Positions 54,459 through 62,287 of a DNA stretch of 64,000 nt are shown piece by piece. The stretch's first letter is position 1. Each line of letters opens with the position of its first letter. The translations under genes and the position numbers were made by a program. This DNA comes from Pseudomonas ekonensis (GTDB taxonomy: Bacteria; Pseudomonadota; Gammaproteobacteria; Pseudomonadales; Pseudomonadaceae): positions 2,328,001 to 2,392,000 of the forward strand of contig NZ_JAHSTS010000002.1 in assembly GCF_019145435.1 (NCBI RefSeq), given 5' to 3'. The notes beneath the pieces were generated by a model that saw only the letters and a list, made by a program, of their open reading frames with translations, ran no database searches and had not been told where the DNA came from.

Positions 54459-56645
54459 ATGACATCAATGGAATTGGATCTGGAACACCCCTTGAGCGCC
54501 CGCAAGCTGACTTGCCCGACTGGAGGCAAGTGGACGAGTTTTCAATTGGTCGATGAGTTCTGCTCGAGCGAGCCCTACGCCGGGCTGGCCTACATCGCTA
54601 CCGATTCGGAAGGAATGAAATACGAGGGCCATCTGGACGCAAAAGGCATCGGCAAGCTAGAGAACCATTTTGCCGGACCAGTTTCAGTGTTGTTTGAACA
54701 AGCCTACGAAGGAAAGGAAGCGGTTTATTTAAGAATCAAGGAACGCCCGCATTACCCCCTCAAGATCACCGAACTCCAGGTCCGCGCCGAAAAAACCCGC
54801 TACCGGAACCCGGACTCCACCCGCACGCGCGAACGACCCGCATTGGCTGACGGCGGCGATTACTTCCAGGTGGAAGTCCGGCATCTGGTCAGGCACGTTT
54901 CGCACCTGCCGCCGGAAGTGTTCCGCCATTTCCCCCTCGACTCGGGATGCGCGGCCATCATGCTTGAGCACGGCAAAATAGGGGCCGCACTGATGCCGAA
55001 CCGACACACGGTGCTTGAAGTGCGTCCGCTGAGGGCATTGCGCCCCCTGCTATCTACAGACACGTCGTTCTGCGCACTCAACCTTTACCAGCTCGCATTG
55101 ATGGCGACCTTGAGCTACAGCCCTTTCGGCCAACAACCCGCAATACCTTCCGCCGATACACAAACCCTAAAGTTCTCGATTCAGCCCAGCGTCGGCAACT
55201 GGTTCGGCGATGCGCTGGCCAAGTGCGAAGAACTCTGGAAGGTCGATAGCGCACAGACCACAGCCTTTTACCCGCTCTACGAAGATGTGCCGTACTCCAG
55301 ACGGCTGGAAATCATACCGTTCGACCCGACCCTTTACGCCGAGAACCGACCGACTCCGGAAGGCGAACTGGAACATCCGGCCAGCGTTCACTTTCTAGAT
55401 GATGTCGGTGATAAAGACAGCACCGACACCCAAGCCTTCATCACGCACAACGATGAACTGATCCTGATTGCCGTTCGTGGCACCGCGGAGAAAATCCCCG
55501 ATGGCCTGCGCGATGCCGATGCGCTGCAAGTGTCATTCACTGAAGGCGAAGGTCACGTGCATCGCGGTTTCTATGAAGCGGCCCAAAAGGCCGCTACGTT
55601 TGCGACAGCCTATCTAGACCGGTTCTACATCGGCCAAAAACTCCTCATCTGCGGCCACAGCCTTGGTGGCGCGATCACTCTGCTCTTGTCTGAAATGCTC
55701 CGTCGAAGGGCCGGATTCAACTACGACATCCAGCTCTACACCTACGGCGCCCCCCGCGCCGGCGACCGCCGTTTCGTCGAGGCCGCGGGCGAGCTGGTGC
55801 ATTACCGCATGGTCAACCACAACGACCCGGTGCCCAGCGTGCCCGGCAGTTGGATGAACACCAAGGCCGATGTCTACGGCGCGGGGGCGGCGCTGACGTT
55901 CGTCAATGTGCCCGTCGGCCTGTCGCTGTTCGTCGCCGGCATCACCAACTGGACGGGTGAAGCCTACGGCCACCACGGTGCCCTGCGCCATGCCATGCCG
56001 GTGGAGTTCGGGCAAGGGCAGGTGTCGTCGATCCTGTGGGCGCCGGGTTGCGACACCATCACCCAGCACGCGGCCTGCGAAATGGCGGTGCGCCAGCGCC
56101 ACGGCCTGCCGGATCGGCCGTCGCTGCTCAAGCAACTGCTCGACGGCGGGCACCATTCGATGACCGGGGCGTACATCCCGGCGTGCTGGGCGGCCTTGCG
56201 GCGTTGGCAGGAGGCGCAGGAAGCGGGGCGTTCGCTGGTCACCGACCGCGAGTTCGAACTCATCGAGTCGGCGCTCCAGCGCATCACCGGGCAGTTGCGC
56301 AAGCGGCGCAACGAACTGACGGGGCGGCCGGACAGCGCCGTGCGCGCTCACCAAAAGCAGATCGATGCGCTCAGCCGTGAAGTCGACCGGGTGGACAGCA
56401 CCCGTCAGCGCCTCGCGACCCTGCGTTACCGCCAGGTCAAGGCCGAAGACGTCTACGGCTCCATCGCCGGGCACCCGCAGCGGCTGGCCGAGAGCCTGCC
56501 GCGCTGGCAGGCGCATCCGCAGAACCTCGTGCAGGAACAGCTGGCCATGGCGCCGGACAGCCCGGCGGACGACCCGCTGCTGGCCACGCTGTCCGGGCGC
56601 ACCATCGGCGCGCCCTACACCCTCGACCTCGATTCGTTCATCTAG
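54459..56645 (+). CDS. T6SS lipase effector with lipase class 3 domain
   Basis: A 728-residue putative phospholipase. The alpha/beta-hydrolase core (about 325-510) has the nucleophile elbow GHSLGGA with Ser401, Asp456 (NHNDPVPS) and His505/506 (YGHHGA) as a likely triad. The N-terminal 320 residues are unknown; the C-terminal 200 residues are helical with a coiled-coil look. AAGGAGG lies just before ATG 54459. Composition changes sharply near 55740 (about codon 427): the 5' part is much less GC-rich than the 3' part. It belongs to vgrG-DUF4123-immunity-immunity-effector, so it would be delivered by T6SS to attack rival cell membranes. Confidence 0.88.
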   Translation: MTSMELDLEHPLSARKLTCPTGGKWTSFQLVDEFCSSEPYAGLAYIATDSEGMKYEGHLDAKGIGKLENHFAGPVSVLFEQAYEGKEAVYLRIKERPHYPLKITELQVRAEKTRYRNPDSTRTRERPALADGGDYFQVEVRHLVRHVSHLPPEVFRHFPLDSGCAAIMLEHGKIGAALMPNRHTVLEVRPLRALRPLLSTDTSFCALNLYQLALMATLSYSPFGQQPAIPSADTQTLKFSIQPSVGNWFGDALAKCEELWKVDSAQTTAFYPLYEDVPYSRRLEIIPFDPTLYAENRPTPEGELEHPASVHFLDDVGDKDSTDTQAFITHNDELILIAVRGTAEKIPDGLRDADALQVSFTEGEGHVHRGFYEAAQKAATFATAYLDRFYIGQKLLICGHSLGGAITLLLSEMLRRRAGFNYDIQLYTYGAPRAGDRRFVEAAGELVHYRMVNHNDPVPSVPGSWMNTKADVYGAGAALTFVNVPVGLSLFVAGITNWTGEAYGHHGALRHAMPVEFGQGQVSSILWAPGCDTITQHAACEMAVRQRHGLPDRPSLLKQLLDGGHHSMTGAYIPACWAALRRWQEAQEAGRSLVTDREFELIESALQRITGQLRKRRNELTGRPDSAVRAHQKQIDALSREVDRVDSTRQRLATLRYRQVKAEDVYGSIAGHPQRLAESLPRWQAHPQNLVQEQLAMAPDSPADDPLLATLSGRTIGAPYTLDLDSFI

Positions 56646-56657
56646 CCGCCGGCAGGC

Positions 56658-57155
56658 TCAGCCCTGGGGATACCACACCAGCCGCTCCGCCGTCGGCGAG
56701 CGCTCCTCCACGCAAAACCCGAGCGCCAGGTAGTGCTGGCGCGCATGGGGGTTGTTGGTCCACACCACCGTCGCCACGGGACAGCGGATCTGCTGCGCGG
56801 CCTTCTGCACCCCTTGCAGCACCGCGCGGCCGTAGCCTTGGCCGCGGGCCTGGGGGATGAAGGCCAGGTACAGCACGCGGATTTCGTTGGCGCCGAAATC
56901 GGTGCTCAACGAGCCGATGGCCGTGCCGAGCTTCTCGACCACGTAGTGCATGGCGTTGGGGTAGTGTTCGCCCATGCCCTGTTCCTGCGCCCGGAACTGC
57001 TGGCCGACGATCTGCCGGACGAACTCCTGCTCGCCGTCGATCCATTGCAGGTCTGGCCGCGCCGACTGGTAAAGGCTGTGCAGGAACGGCCCGTCGGTGG
57101 GCCGCGACGGCCGCACCACCAGACCGTCCGCCGCGACATTCGTGTTGTCCGCCAT
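56658..57155 (-). CDS. GNAT-family N-acetyltransferase
   Basis: A 165-residue GNAT enzyme. The acetyl-CoA loop is visible as PQARGQGYGRAVL (about 100-113), with VLYLAFIP before it and HYLALGF after it. The acceptor is unknown. It lies 12 bp downstream of the M50/HlyD hybrid gene on the same strand, so it belongs to the exporter cluster and might act on the exported product. Confidence 0.85.
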   Translation of the reverse strand: MADNTNVAADGLVVRPSRPTDGPFLHSLYQSARPDLQWIDGEQEFVRQIVGQQFRAQEQGMGEHYPNAMHYVVEKLGTAIGSLSTDFGANEIRVLYLAFIPQARGQGYGRAVLQGVQKAAQQIRCPVATVVWTNNPHARQHYLALGFCVEERSPTAERLVWYPQG

Positions 57156-57167
57156 CGTCGTGCCCTC

Positions 57168-59264
57168 CTAGAAACCGCTTTCCCTGACCCCCAACGCCGC
57201 CAGCCGGCGCCAGGCCACCCCCAGCAGCGACTCGCCGCTGCCCTGCAGCACCGCCACGCCGCGCAACGGCTGCGCCGGCATCGGCAGCCGATCCAGCGCC
57301 TCCAGGCGCGCGCCGTACTGCGCCTGCACCGGCTCGGCCCGCTGCTGCACGTCGCGGCGCACGGCGATCGGCCCGTGATGATCGGACGTCAGCGCCTCCT
57401 GATCGACATAAGCCACGCCGTTGGTGTCGATTTCGTCCAGCCGCACGGCGATCGCCGGGTGCATCGGATCGTCGGCGATGAACCGCCCGGTGGCGCCGGG
57501 CTTGACCCGCCACAACTCGGCCTCCGCCAGATAGCCGCGCAGGCGCGTGCCGTCCTCGACCACCCGGGCCAGCGCGTCCTTGGTGGACAGCCAGCGGCCG
57601 GGCGCCAGGTTCGGCAGCAGGTCGCGCACGGTGCCGGCATGGGGTGCGCGCAGCAGCAGGCGCTCGCGCTGGGCGCTCAAGCCGCGGTAGTCGGCCACGG
57701 CCTCGGCCAGCCGCTGTTCGACGATGCCGGCGTCGGCGGCGGTTTCGCTGCGTCCGGCCTGACGGCGCATCAGCAATTGCTGGATCTGGATTTCCTTGCG
57801 CACGATGGCCTGGCGCGAATCCAGGTCCGACGACTCCAGTTCGATCAGCACATCGCCCTGCGCCACCTGTTGCCCGTCCCGCACCTTCACCGCCTTGACC
57901 CGCGCAGCCACCGGCGCATGCAAGGCGCTGGCGCGACCACCCTCCAGCATCACCGGCAGTTCCACGGCGCTGCGCCAAGGCACGGTCAGCAGCAGCAACA
58001 GTCCGAGCACCGCCAGGCCGCTGAGCAGCACCCGCGGGCCGTGGGCCTGTTCGCGACGGCTCCACCACTGGCGCCACTCACGCATGATCGGCAAGAAGAT
58101 GAACCACACCAGTTCCACCAGCATCAGGAAGATCCCCAACACCTTGAAGAACAGGTGATAGACCGCCAGCGCGATCCCGAAAAACAACGCCGCACGCCAT
58201 AGCCACGAACCGTACCCCCAGATCAGCAAACGCCGCTGCATCGCCGGCGACCAAGGCTCCGGCGCAGGAGCACCGTAGCCGAACAGAAACTCGCGCAGGC
58301 GCCAGCGGCACAGGGCAAACGCCCGGCCCTGCAGGTTGTCCACTTCCCACAGGTCGCTGAGCAGAAAATAGCCGTCAAAGCGCATGAACGGGTTGAGGTT
58401 GACCGCAAGCGTGGTGATCCACGTCGCGCTGGCCAGCATGAACGCCGCTGTGCGGCCCGGCCCGTCGGGCAACAGCGACCAGGCCAGCAACGCCAGGCAG
58501 GCCAGCAGCAGCTCGGCCAGCACGCCGCCGGCGCCGATCAGCAGCCGGGCGCGCCGGTCGTTGACCCGCCAGGCATCGCTGACGTCGGTGTAGAACATCG
58601 GCAGCAGCACCATGAACGCCACGCCCATGCTCTGCACCCGGCAGCCGGCGCGCTTGGCCATGAACGCATGGCCGAACTCGTGGCAGAGCTTGGCGAAGAA
58701 CAGCGACACGCCGAACGCGATCGCCCCGCCCAGGCTGAACAGGTGCGGAAACGTCCCGACAAAACGCTGCCAGTCCCGCGACACCAGAAACACCCCGAGC
58801 CCCAGGGTCGCCGGCAGGCCATAGCGCAGAAGCCTGGGGCCGAAACGCTCCAGCCACGGCCAAGCGCGGTTGAGGAACGCATCCGGGCGCCACAGCGGAA
58901 TGCGGAAGAACAGGTATTGGTGAAGCAGGATCTGCCACAGGCTCTGGCGCCGCGCCAACGCCTTGAGCCGATAGCTGGCGCGCTGCTGGTCGTCGACGGC
59001 GCTGATCAGGTCGTGGCTGCGCAGGAAGGTCAGCAGTTGCTCAAGCTCGGCGCCGTCCAGGGCCAGGCCGGGCTCACGGTTGGCCGCCCGCAGCACTTGC
59101 TCGGCGTCGCCCAGCGCCCAGTGGCGCAGCAGGCGCATCGCCGCGGCGCCGAGCTTGAAGTAGCGGCCGCTCACCGGATCCGCCAGTGTCCAGCGCGGCG
59201 AACCGTCCAGGGCCGGCGCCGCGGGCGACAGTTGCAGGTCGGCGCGCAGGCTCGGCAGGATCAT
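57168..59264 (-). CDS. PqqD-like / M50 site-2-protease / HlyD hybrid membrane protein
   Basis: A 698-residue inner-membrane protein. The N-terminus (about 20-95) looks like a PqqD-type peptide-binding domain. A membrane domain follows with the M50 zinc motif HEFGH at 195-199 and the third ligand Asp297 (NPFMRFDGYF), both intact. After the last helix (about 415-435) comes an HlyD-like barrel-sandwich and coiled coil (about 440-650). It starts right after the TAA of the upstream adaptor gene. Proteins of this kind accompany peptide or protein export systems that lack an ABC ATPase. It may cleave or shuttle the exported protein. Confidence 0.85.
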   Translation of the reverse strand: MILPSLRADLQLSPAAPALDGSPRWTLADPVSGRYFKLGAAAMRLLRHWALGDAEQVLRAANREPGLALDGAELEQLLTFLRSHDLISAVDDQQRASYRLKALARRQSLWQILLHQYLFFRIPLWRPDAFLNRAWPWLERFGPRLLRYGLPATLGLGVFLVSRDWQRFVGTFPHLFSLGGAIAFGVSLFFAKLCHEFGHAFMAKRAGCRVQSMGVAFMVLLPMFYTDVSDAWRVNDRRARLLIGAGGVLAELLLACLALLAWSLLPDGPGRTAAFMLASATWITTLAVNLNPFMRFDGYFLLSDLWEVDNLQGRAFALCRWRLREFLFGYGAPAPEPWSPAMQRRLLIWGYGSWLWRAALFFGIALAVYHLFFKVLGIFLMLVELVWFIFLPIMREWRQWWSRREQAHGPRVLLSGLAVLGLLLLLTVPWRSAVELPVMLEGGRASALHAPVAARVKAVKVRDGQQVAQGDVLIELESSDLDSRQAIVRKEIQIQQLLMRRQAGRSETAADAGIVEQRLAEAVADYRGLSAQRERLLLRAPHAGTVRDLLPNLAPGRWLSTKDALARVVEDGTRLRGYLAEAELWRVKPGATGRFIADDPMHPAIAVRLDEIDTNGVAYVDQEALTSDHHGPIAVRRDVQQRAEPVQAQYGARLEALDRLPMPAQPLRGVAVLQGSGESLLGVAWRRLAALGVRESGF

Positions 59265-60584
59265 TTACAGACCCACGCTCTGGCGCAGGCCCGCCAGGGG
59301 CCGGCGCAGCAGGTACAGCGCCAGCGGTGCGCGCTCGCCAAAGATCTTCGCCGTGCCGCGCAAGCCGATGCGCGGCGGCGCTTCGGTGAAGCCGGCATCC
59401 AGCCGATAGGCCAGTTGGCCGCCGGCGGTGGGCTGCGCCTCGTAGGCCGAGCGTTCGAGGGTCGCGAGATGGCGTTGCAGCGGGTCGCTGTCGAGAAACA
59501 GCGAAATCTGCGCGCCGGGCTCCAGCGCGATGGCGTCGCCCACCGCCAGTTCGATGCGCAGCTCGGCCTGGCTCGGGTCGGCGATCTCCATCAGCCGTTC
59601 GCCGGTCTGCACCGGTTTGCCGGTCCAGCGTTCGGCGTCGGCGAACACGGCGATGCCGTCGCGCTCGGCGCGCACTTCGCTGCGGTTGAGCAGTTCGCGG
59701 GCGTAATCGCGCTCGGCGCGCTTCTGCTCGACCCGGGCCGCCAGCAGATCCACCCGGGAGCTGGACTCGGCATCGGCGAACGAACGCTGGGAATTGGATT
59801 TGAGTTCGGCTTCGGCGACGCCCAGGGCGCGCTCGGCGACGTCGGCCTGGGCCTTGAGGGTCGTGCTGTCGAAACGCAGCAGCAGGTCGCCGGCCTTCAC
59901 GCTCTGGTTGGGCTTGACCCGGAATTCGGCGATCACCCCGTCCAGCGGCGCGGCGACCACACGGCCGCCCAGCGGCACCACTTCGGCAGGCGCCAGCACC
60001 GACTGGCGCACCGGCACCAACAGGCCGAGCAGCACCACCGCCGCCAGCGCCGCCTGACGCTTGCGCGTCCAGCGCAACCGCCACGGCTTGCGCGGCTGCA
60101 AGGCCAGCCAGGCATGGCTGCAAGTGTCGCCCAGTTGCGACAGCAGAACTTGCTCGGAGGGGTTCCACGGCACGTCCCGGGCCAGCCACAAACCGCCGAA
60201 CACCTCGCCGTGACGGTCGACCAGCGGCAGCCAGAACACCTGCAGCGCCGACAGGCTCTGCCAGTCGGCCCGCACCGGCTCGCTGACCATCTGCGGCGCG
60301 ATCACCCGCGCCTGCTTCAGCACACCTTGCTTGAACAACTGCGCCACGGCCTGTTCGACGAACGCCACGAACGGCGCGTTCGGCTCCACCGCACTGACCC
60401 CGGTCACGGCCTGCACCTTGCCGGCGATCAACAGCGCCGCGTGGCGATAGCCGAACAGCGACTGCCCGTCATTGACCAGGCCGTAGGCCAACTGCGGGAC
60501 GTCGCGGGCTGCGCGGATCTGCCGTTCGAGGTCAAGGAACCGGGCGAACACCTGCTCGGCGCCGCCCCCCGCCGGGGCGTTCAA
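59265..60584 (-). CDS. HlyD-type adaptor with a GAF-like N-terminal domain
   Basis: A 439-residue protein. About 165 N-terminal residues form a soluble, GAF-like domain (LDLERQIRAARDVPQLAYGLVN read in parts, FWLPLVDRHGEVFGGLWLA), which must be cytoplasmic. One membrane helix (about 178-195) leads to a periplasmic HlyD barrel (AAPLDGVIAEFRVKPNQSV) and coiled coil. The combination suggests that the adaptor senses a cytoplasmic ligand or the substrate. It overlaps the upstream adaptor by four bases and the M50 hybrid follows with no gap. Confidence 0.82.
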   Translation of the reverse strand: MNAPAGGGAEQVFARFLDLERQIRAARDVPQLAYGLVNDGQSLFGYRHAALLIAGKVQAVTGVSAVEPNAPFVAFVEQAVAQLFKQGVLKQARVIAPQMVSEPVRADWQSLSALQVFWLPLVDRHGEVFGGLWLARDVPWNPSEQVLLSQLGDTCSHAWLALQPRKPWRLRWTRKRQAALAAVVLLGLLVPVRQSVLAPAEVVPLGGRVVAAPLDGVIAEFRVKPNQSVKAGDLLLRFDSTTLKAQADVAERALGVAEAELKSNSQRSFADAESSSRVDLLAARVEQKRAERDYARELLNRSEVRAERDGIAVFADAERWTGKPVQTGERLMEIADPSQAELRIELAVGDAIALEPGAQISLFLDSDPLQRHLATLERSAYEAQPTAGGQLAYRLDAGFTEAPPRIGLRGTAKIFGERAPLALYLLRRPLAGLRQSVGL

Positions 60585-61363
60585 TTGAGCTCCGCGAAGC
60601 GTGCGGTGCCGCTCATGCCGGCGAGCAGGCCGCTCGAGTTCGGCAACGTGGCCACCAGCAGCAGGGTCTGGCTGCCCTCGTCGATCCGCGCGCCGAGGCG
60701 CTTGACCGTGGCATCGATCGGCTTGCCGGTCTCATCGGGGACGAAGCTGAAGGTCTGGCCGGGCTTGAGCCGGGCCATCCAGCGCGACGGCACCAGCAGG
60801 TGGATCTCCAGGGTGCGGTTGTCGACCACATCCAGCAGCGGCGCGCCCGCCGGCACGCTCTCGTAGCGCTGCACCTTGCGCTCCACCACTTGCCCGTCGA
60901 ACGGTGCGATCACGTTGCAGCGCTTGACCTGCACCTGGTACACCTGGGACTGCGCCTGGGTCTCGCTGACTTTGGCCTCGGCCCGCGCCACCTCGAACCG
61001 CCCGACGGAATTGAGCGCCGCCAGTTGCCGGTTGTGCGCCAGCTCTTCGCCGGCGCCGCGGCTGGCGGCCTGCGCCGCGTTGAGCTGGGCCTGGTAGGCC
61101 GAACAGTCGAAGCGCGCCAGGGTATCGCCCTTCTTGAAGGACTCGCCCTCGCTGAACGGCAGCTCGACGATGCGCCCTGACAGCTCGCTGGCCAGCACCG
61201 CCTGATCGCGGGCGCGCAGCACGCCGCGGGCCTCGCTGCCACTGGCGGCAGCCTGGGCGGCCACACCGTTTTCCAGCAGCGGATCGTCTGGCGCGGGGGG
61301 TTGCGCCTGAACTGCACTCGCTGCAAGGGACATTCCGAGAACCCAACCACGAAAACGCTGCAT
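60581..61363 (-). CDS. Periplasmic adaptor subunit, RND/HlyD type
   Basis: A 260-residue exported protein; the signal peptide ends near residue 20 (VQA-QPPAP). A lipoyl-like half (LRARDQAVLASELSGRIVEL), a short hairpin and a second half (VIAPFDGQVVERKV) are followed by a beta-barrel domain. It lacks a membrane anchor. It is the first gene of the four-gene cluster adaptor-HlyD-M50-GNAT on the minus strand. It likely bridges the membrane-bound adaptors to a TolC-type channel, perhaps the one at 38008-39522. Confidence 0.85.
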   Translation of the reverse strand: MQRFRGWVLGMSLAASAVQAQPPAPDDPLLENGVAAQAAASGSEARGVLRARDQAVLASELSGRIVELPFSEGESFKKGDTLARFDCSAYQAQLNAAQAASRGAGEELAHNRQLAALNSVGRFEVARAEAKVSETQAQSQVYQVQVKRCNVIAPFDGQVVERKVQRYESVPAGAPLLDVVDNRTLEIHLLVPSRWMARLKPGQTFSFVPDETGKPIDATVKRLGARIDEGSQTLLLVATLPNSSGLLAGMSGTARFAELN

Positions 61364-61498
61364 GACCGCTACTCCCTGTCGGATGTGCGGAGTCTACGAC
61401 AGCGGGGTTTAGCGTCAAGCGAAAGGCCATCATTGCGACAACGATTGGCGTAATCTCATGAAACAGACTATGGTCGACCCATCGAAAATATAACCTTT

Positions 61499-61512
61499 AT
61501 GGAATATTCCAT
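61499..61512. promoter_or_regulatory. Palindromic operator candidate of the toxin-antitoxin pair
   Basis: ATGGAATATTCCAT is a perfect 14-base palindrome 20 bp before the toxin start. A TATAAC box lies at 61490-61495 and TTGGCG at 61445-61450. Autorepression by the HTH antitoxin at such a site is the rule for this TA class. Confidence 0.5.
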
Positions 61513-61532
61513 GACGCTTATATTTGCCTCCC

Positions 61533-61898
61533 ATGAATTGGGAAATCGAATACACCGACGAGTTCGGCAATTGGTGGGACGGCCTCACGGAAAGCGAGCA
61601 GAGCTCTGTGGCCGCAAGCGTCAAACTGCTGGGCCAGTTCGGGCCGGGCCTGCGCTTCCCGCACAGCAGCGCCATCAATGGATCACGACATGGCCATCTG
61701 CGCGAGTTGCGGATTCAACATGCCGGACGGCCCTACCGCATCCTGTATGCATTTGACCCGCGGCGCTGCGCATTGCTGTTGATCGGCGGAGACAAAACCG
61801 GTCAGGATCGCTGGTATGAAGTCAATGTCCCGCTCGCCGATCGACTGTACGACGAGCATCTCGATACATTGCGCAAAGAGGGTTATCACGATGGCTAA
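61533..61898 (+). CDS. higB: RelE/HigB-type toxin
   Basis: A 121-residue toxin of the HigB/Gp49 group, expected to cleave mRNA at the ribosome. The typical pattern is present: EYTDEFGNWWDGLTESE, SRHGHLRELRIQHAGRPYRILYAFDPRRCALLL and GGDKTG. The ATG at 61533 is chosen because the family begins at MNWEIEYTDEF; its ribosome site is weak. Toxin precedes antitoxin, the HigBA order. The last eight bases overlap the antitoxin gene. Confidence 0.87.
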   Translation: MNWEIEYTDEFGNWWDGLTESEQSSVAASVKLLGQFGPGLRFPHSSAINGSRHGHLRELRIQHAGRPYRILYAFDPRRCALLLIGGDKTGQDRWYEVNVPLADRLYDEHLDTLRKEGYHDG

Positions 61899-62196
61899 GA
61901 AATTTGCCGAACTCGAAGCGCGCATGACACCCGAAGCCCGGGCACGCGCCGAATCGATCTACGAACAACACATCAAGGAAATGCCTCTCAACGAGTTGCG
62001 GCAGGCCAGAGCCTTGAGCCAGGCGACGCTTGCCGAAACACTGCACGTCAATCAGGCGGCGATCTCGAAAATGGAACGTCGGACCGACATGTACATCAGC
62101 ACCTTGCGCAACTACATCCGCGCAATGGGCGGCGAGCTCGAAATCATCGCCACATTTCCCGACGGGCAGATCAAAATCGAAAACTTCGCAGGTTGA
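61891..62196 (+). CDS. higA: HigA/XRE-type antitoxin
   Basis: A 101-residue antitoxin with an XRE helix-turn-helix (about 35-75: LNELRQARALSQATLAE, VNQAAISKMERR) and a C-terminal strand region (GGELEIIATFPDG). It neutralises the toxin and probably represses the operon at the palindrome upstream. GAGGG lies before ATG 61891. A short stem AACCT-GCG-AGGTT with a following TTT (62215-62229) may be a weak terminator. Confidence 0.87.
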   Translation: MAKKFAELEARMTPEARARAESIYEQHIKEMPLNELRQARALSQATLAETLHVNQAAISKMERRTDMYISTLRNYIRAMGGELEIIATFPDGQIKIENFAG

Positions 62197-62287
62197 GTCC
62201 TCTAGGCTCAATTGAACCTGCGAGGTTTTCGGGTTCCGCATCCTCTGCCCGTTCGGGTGAGGCACTCCCTGCCCGATCACGTGAGCC

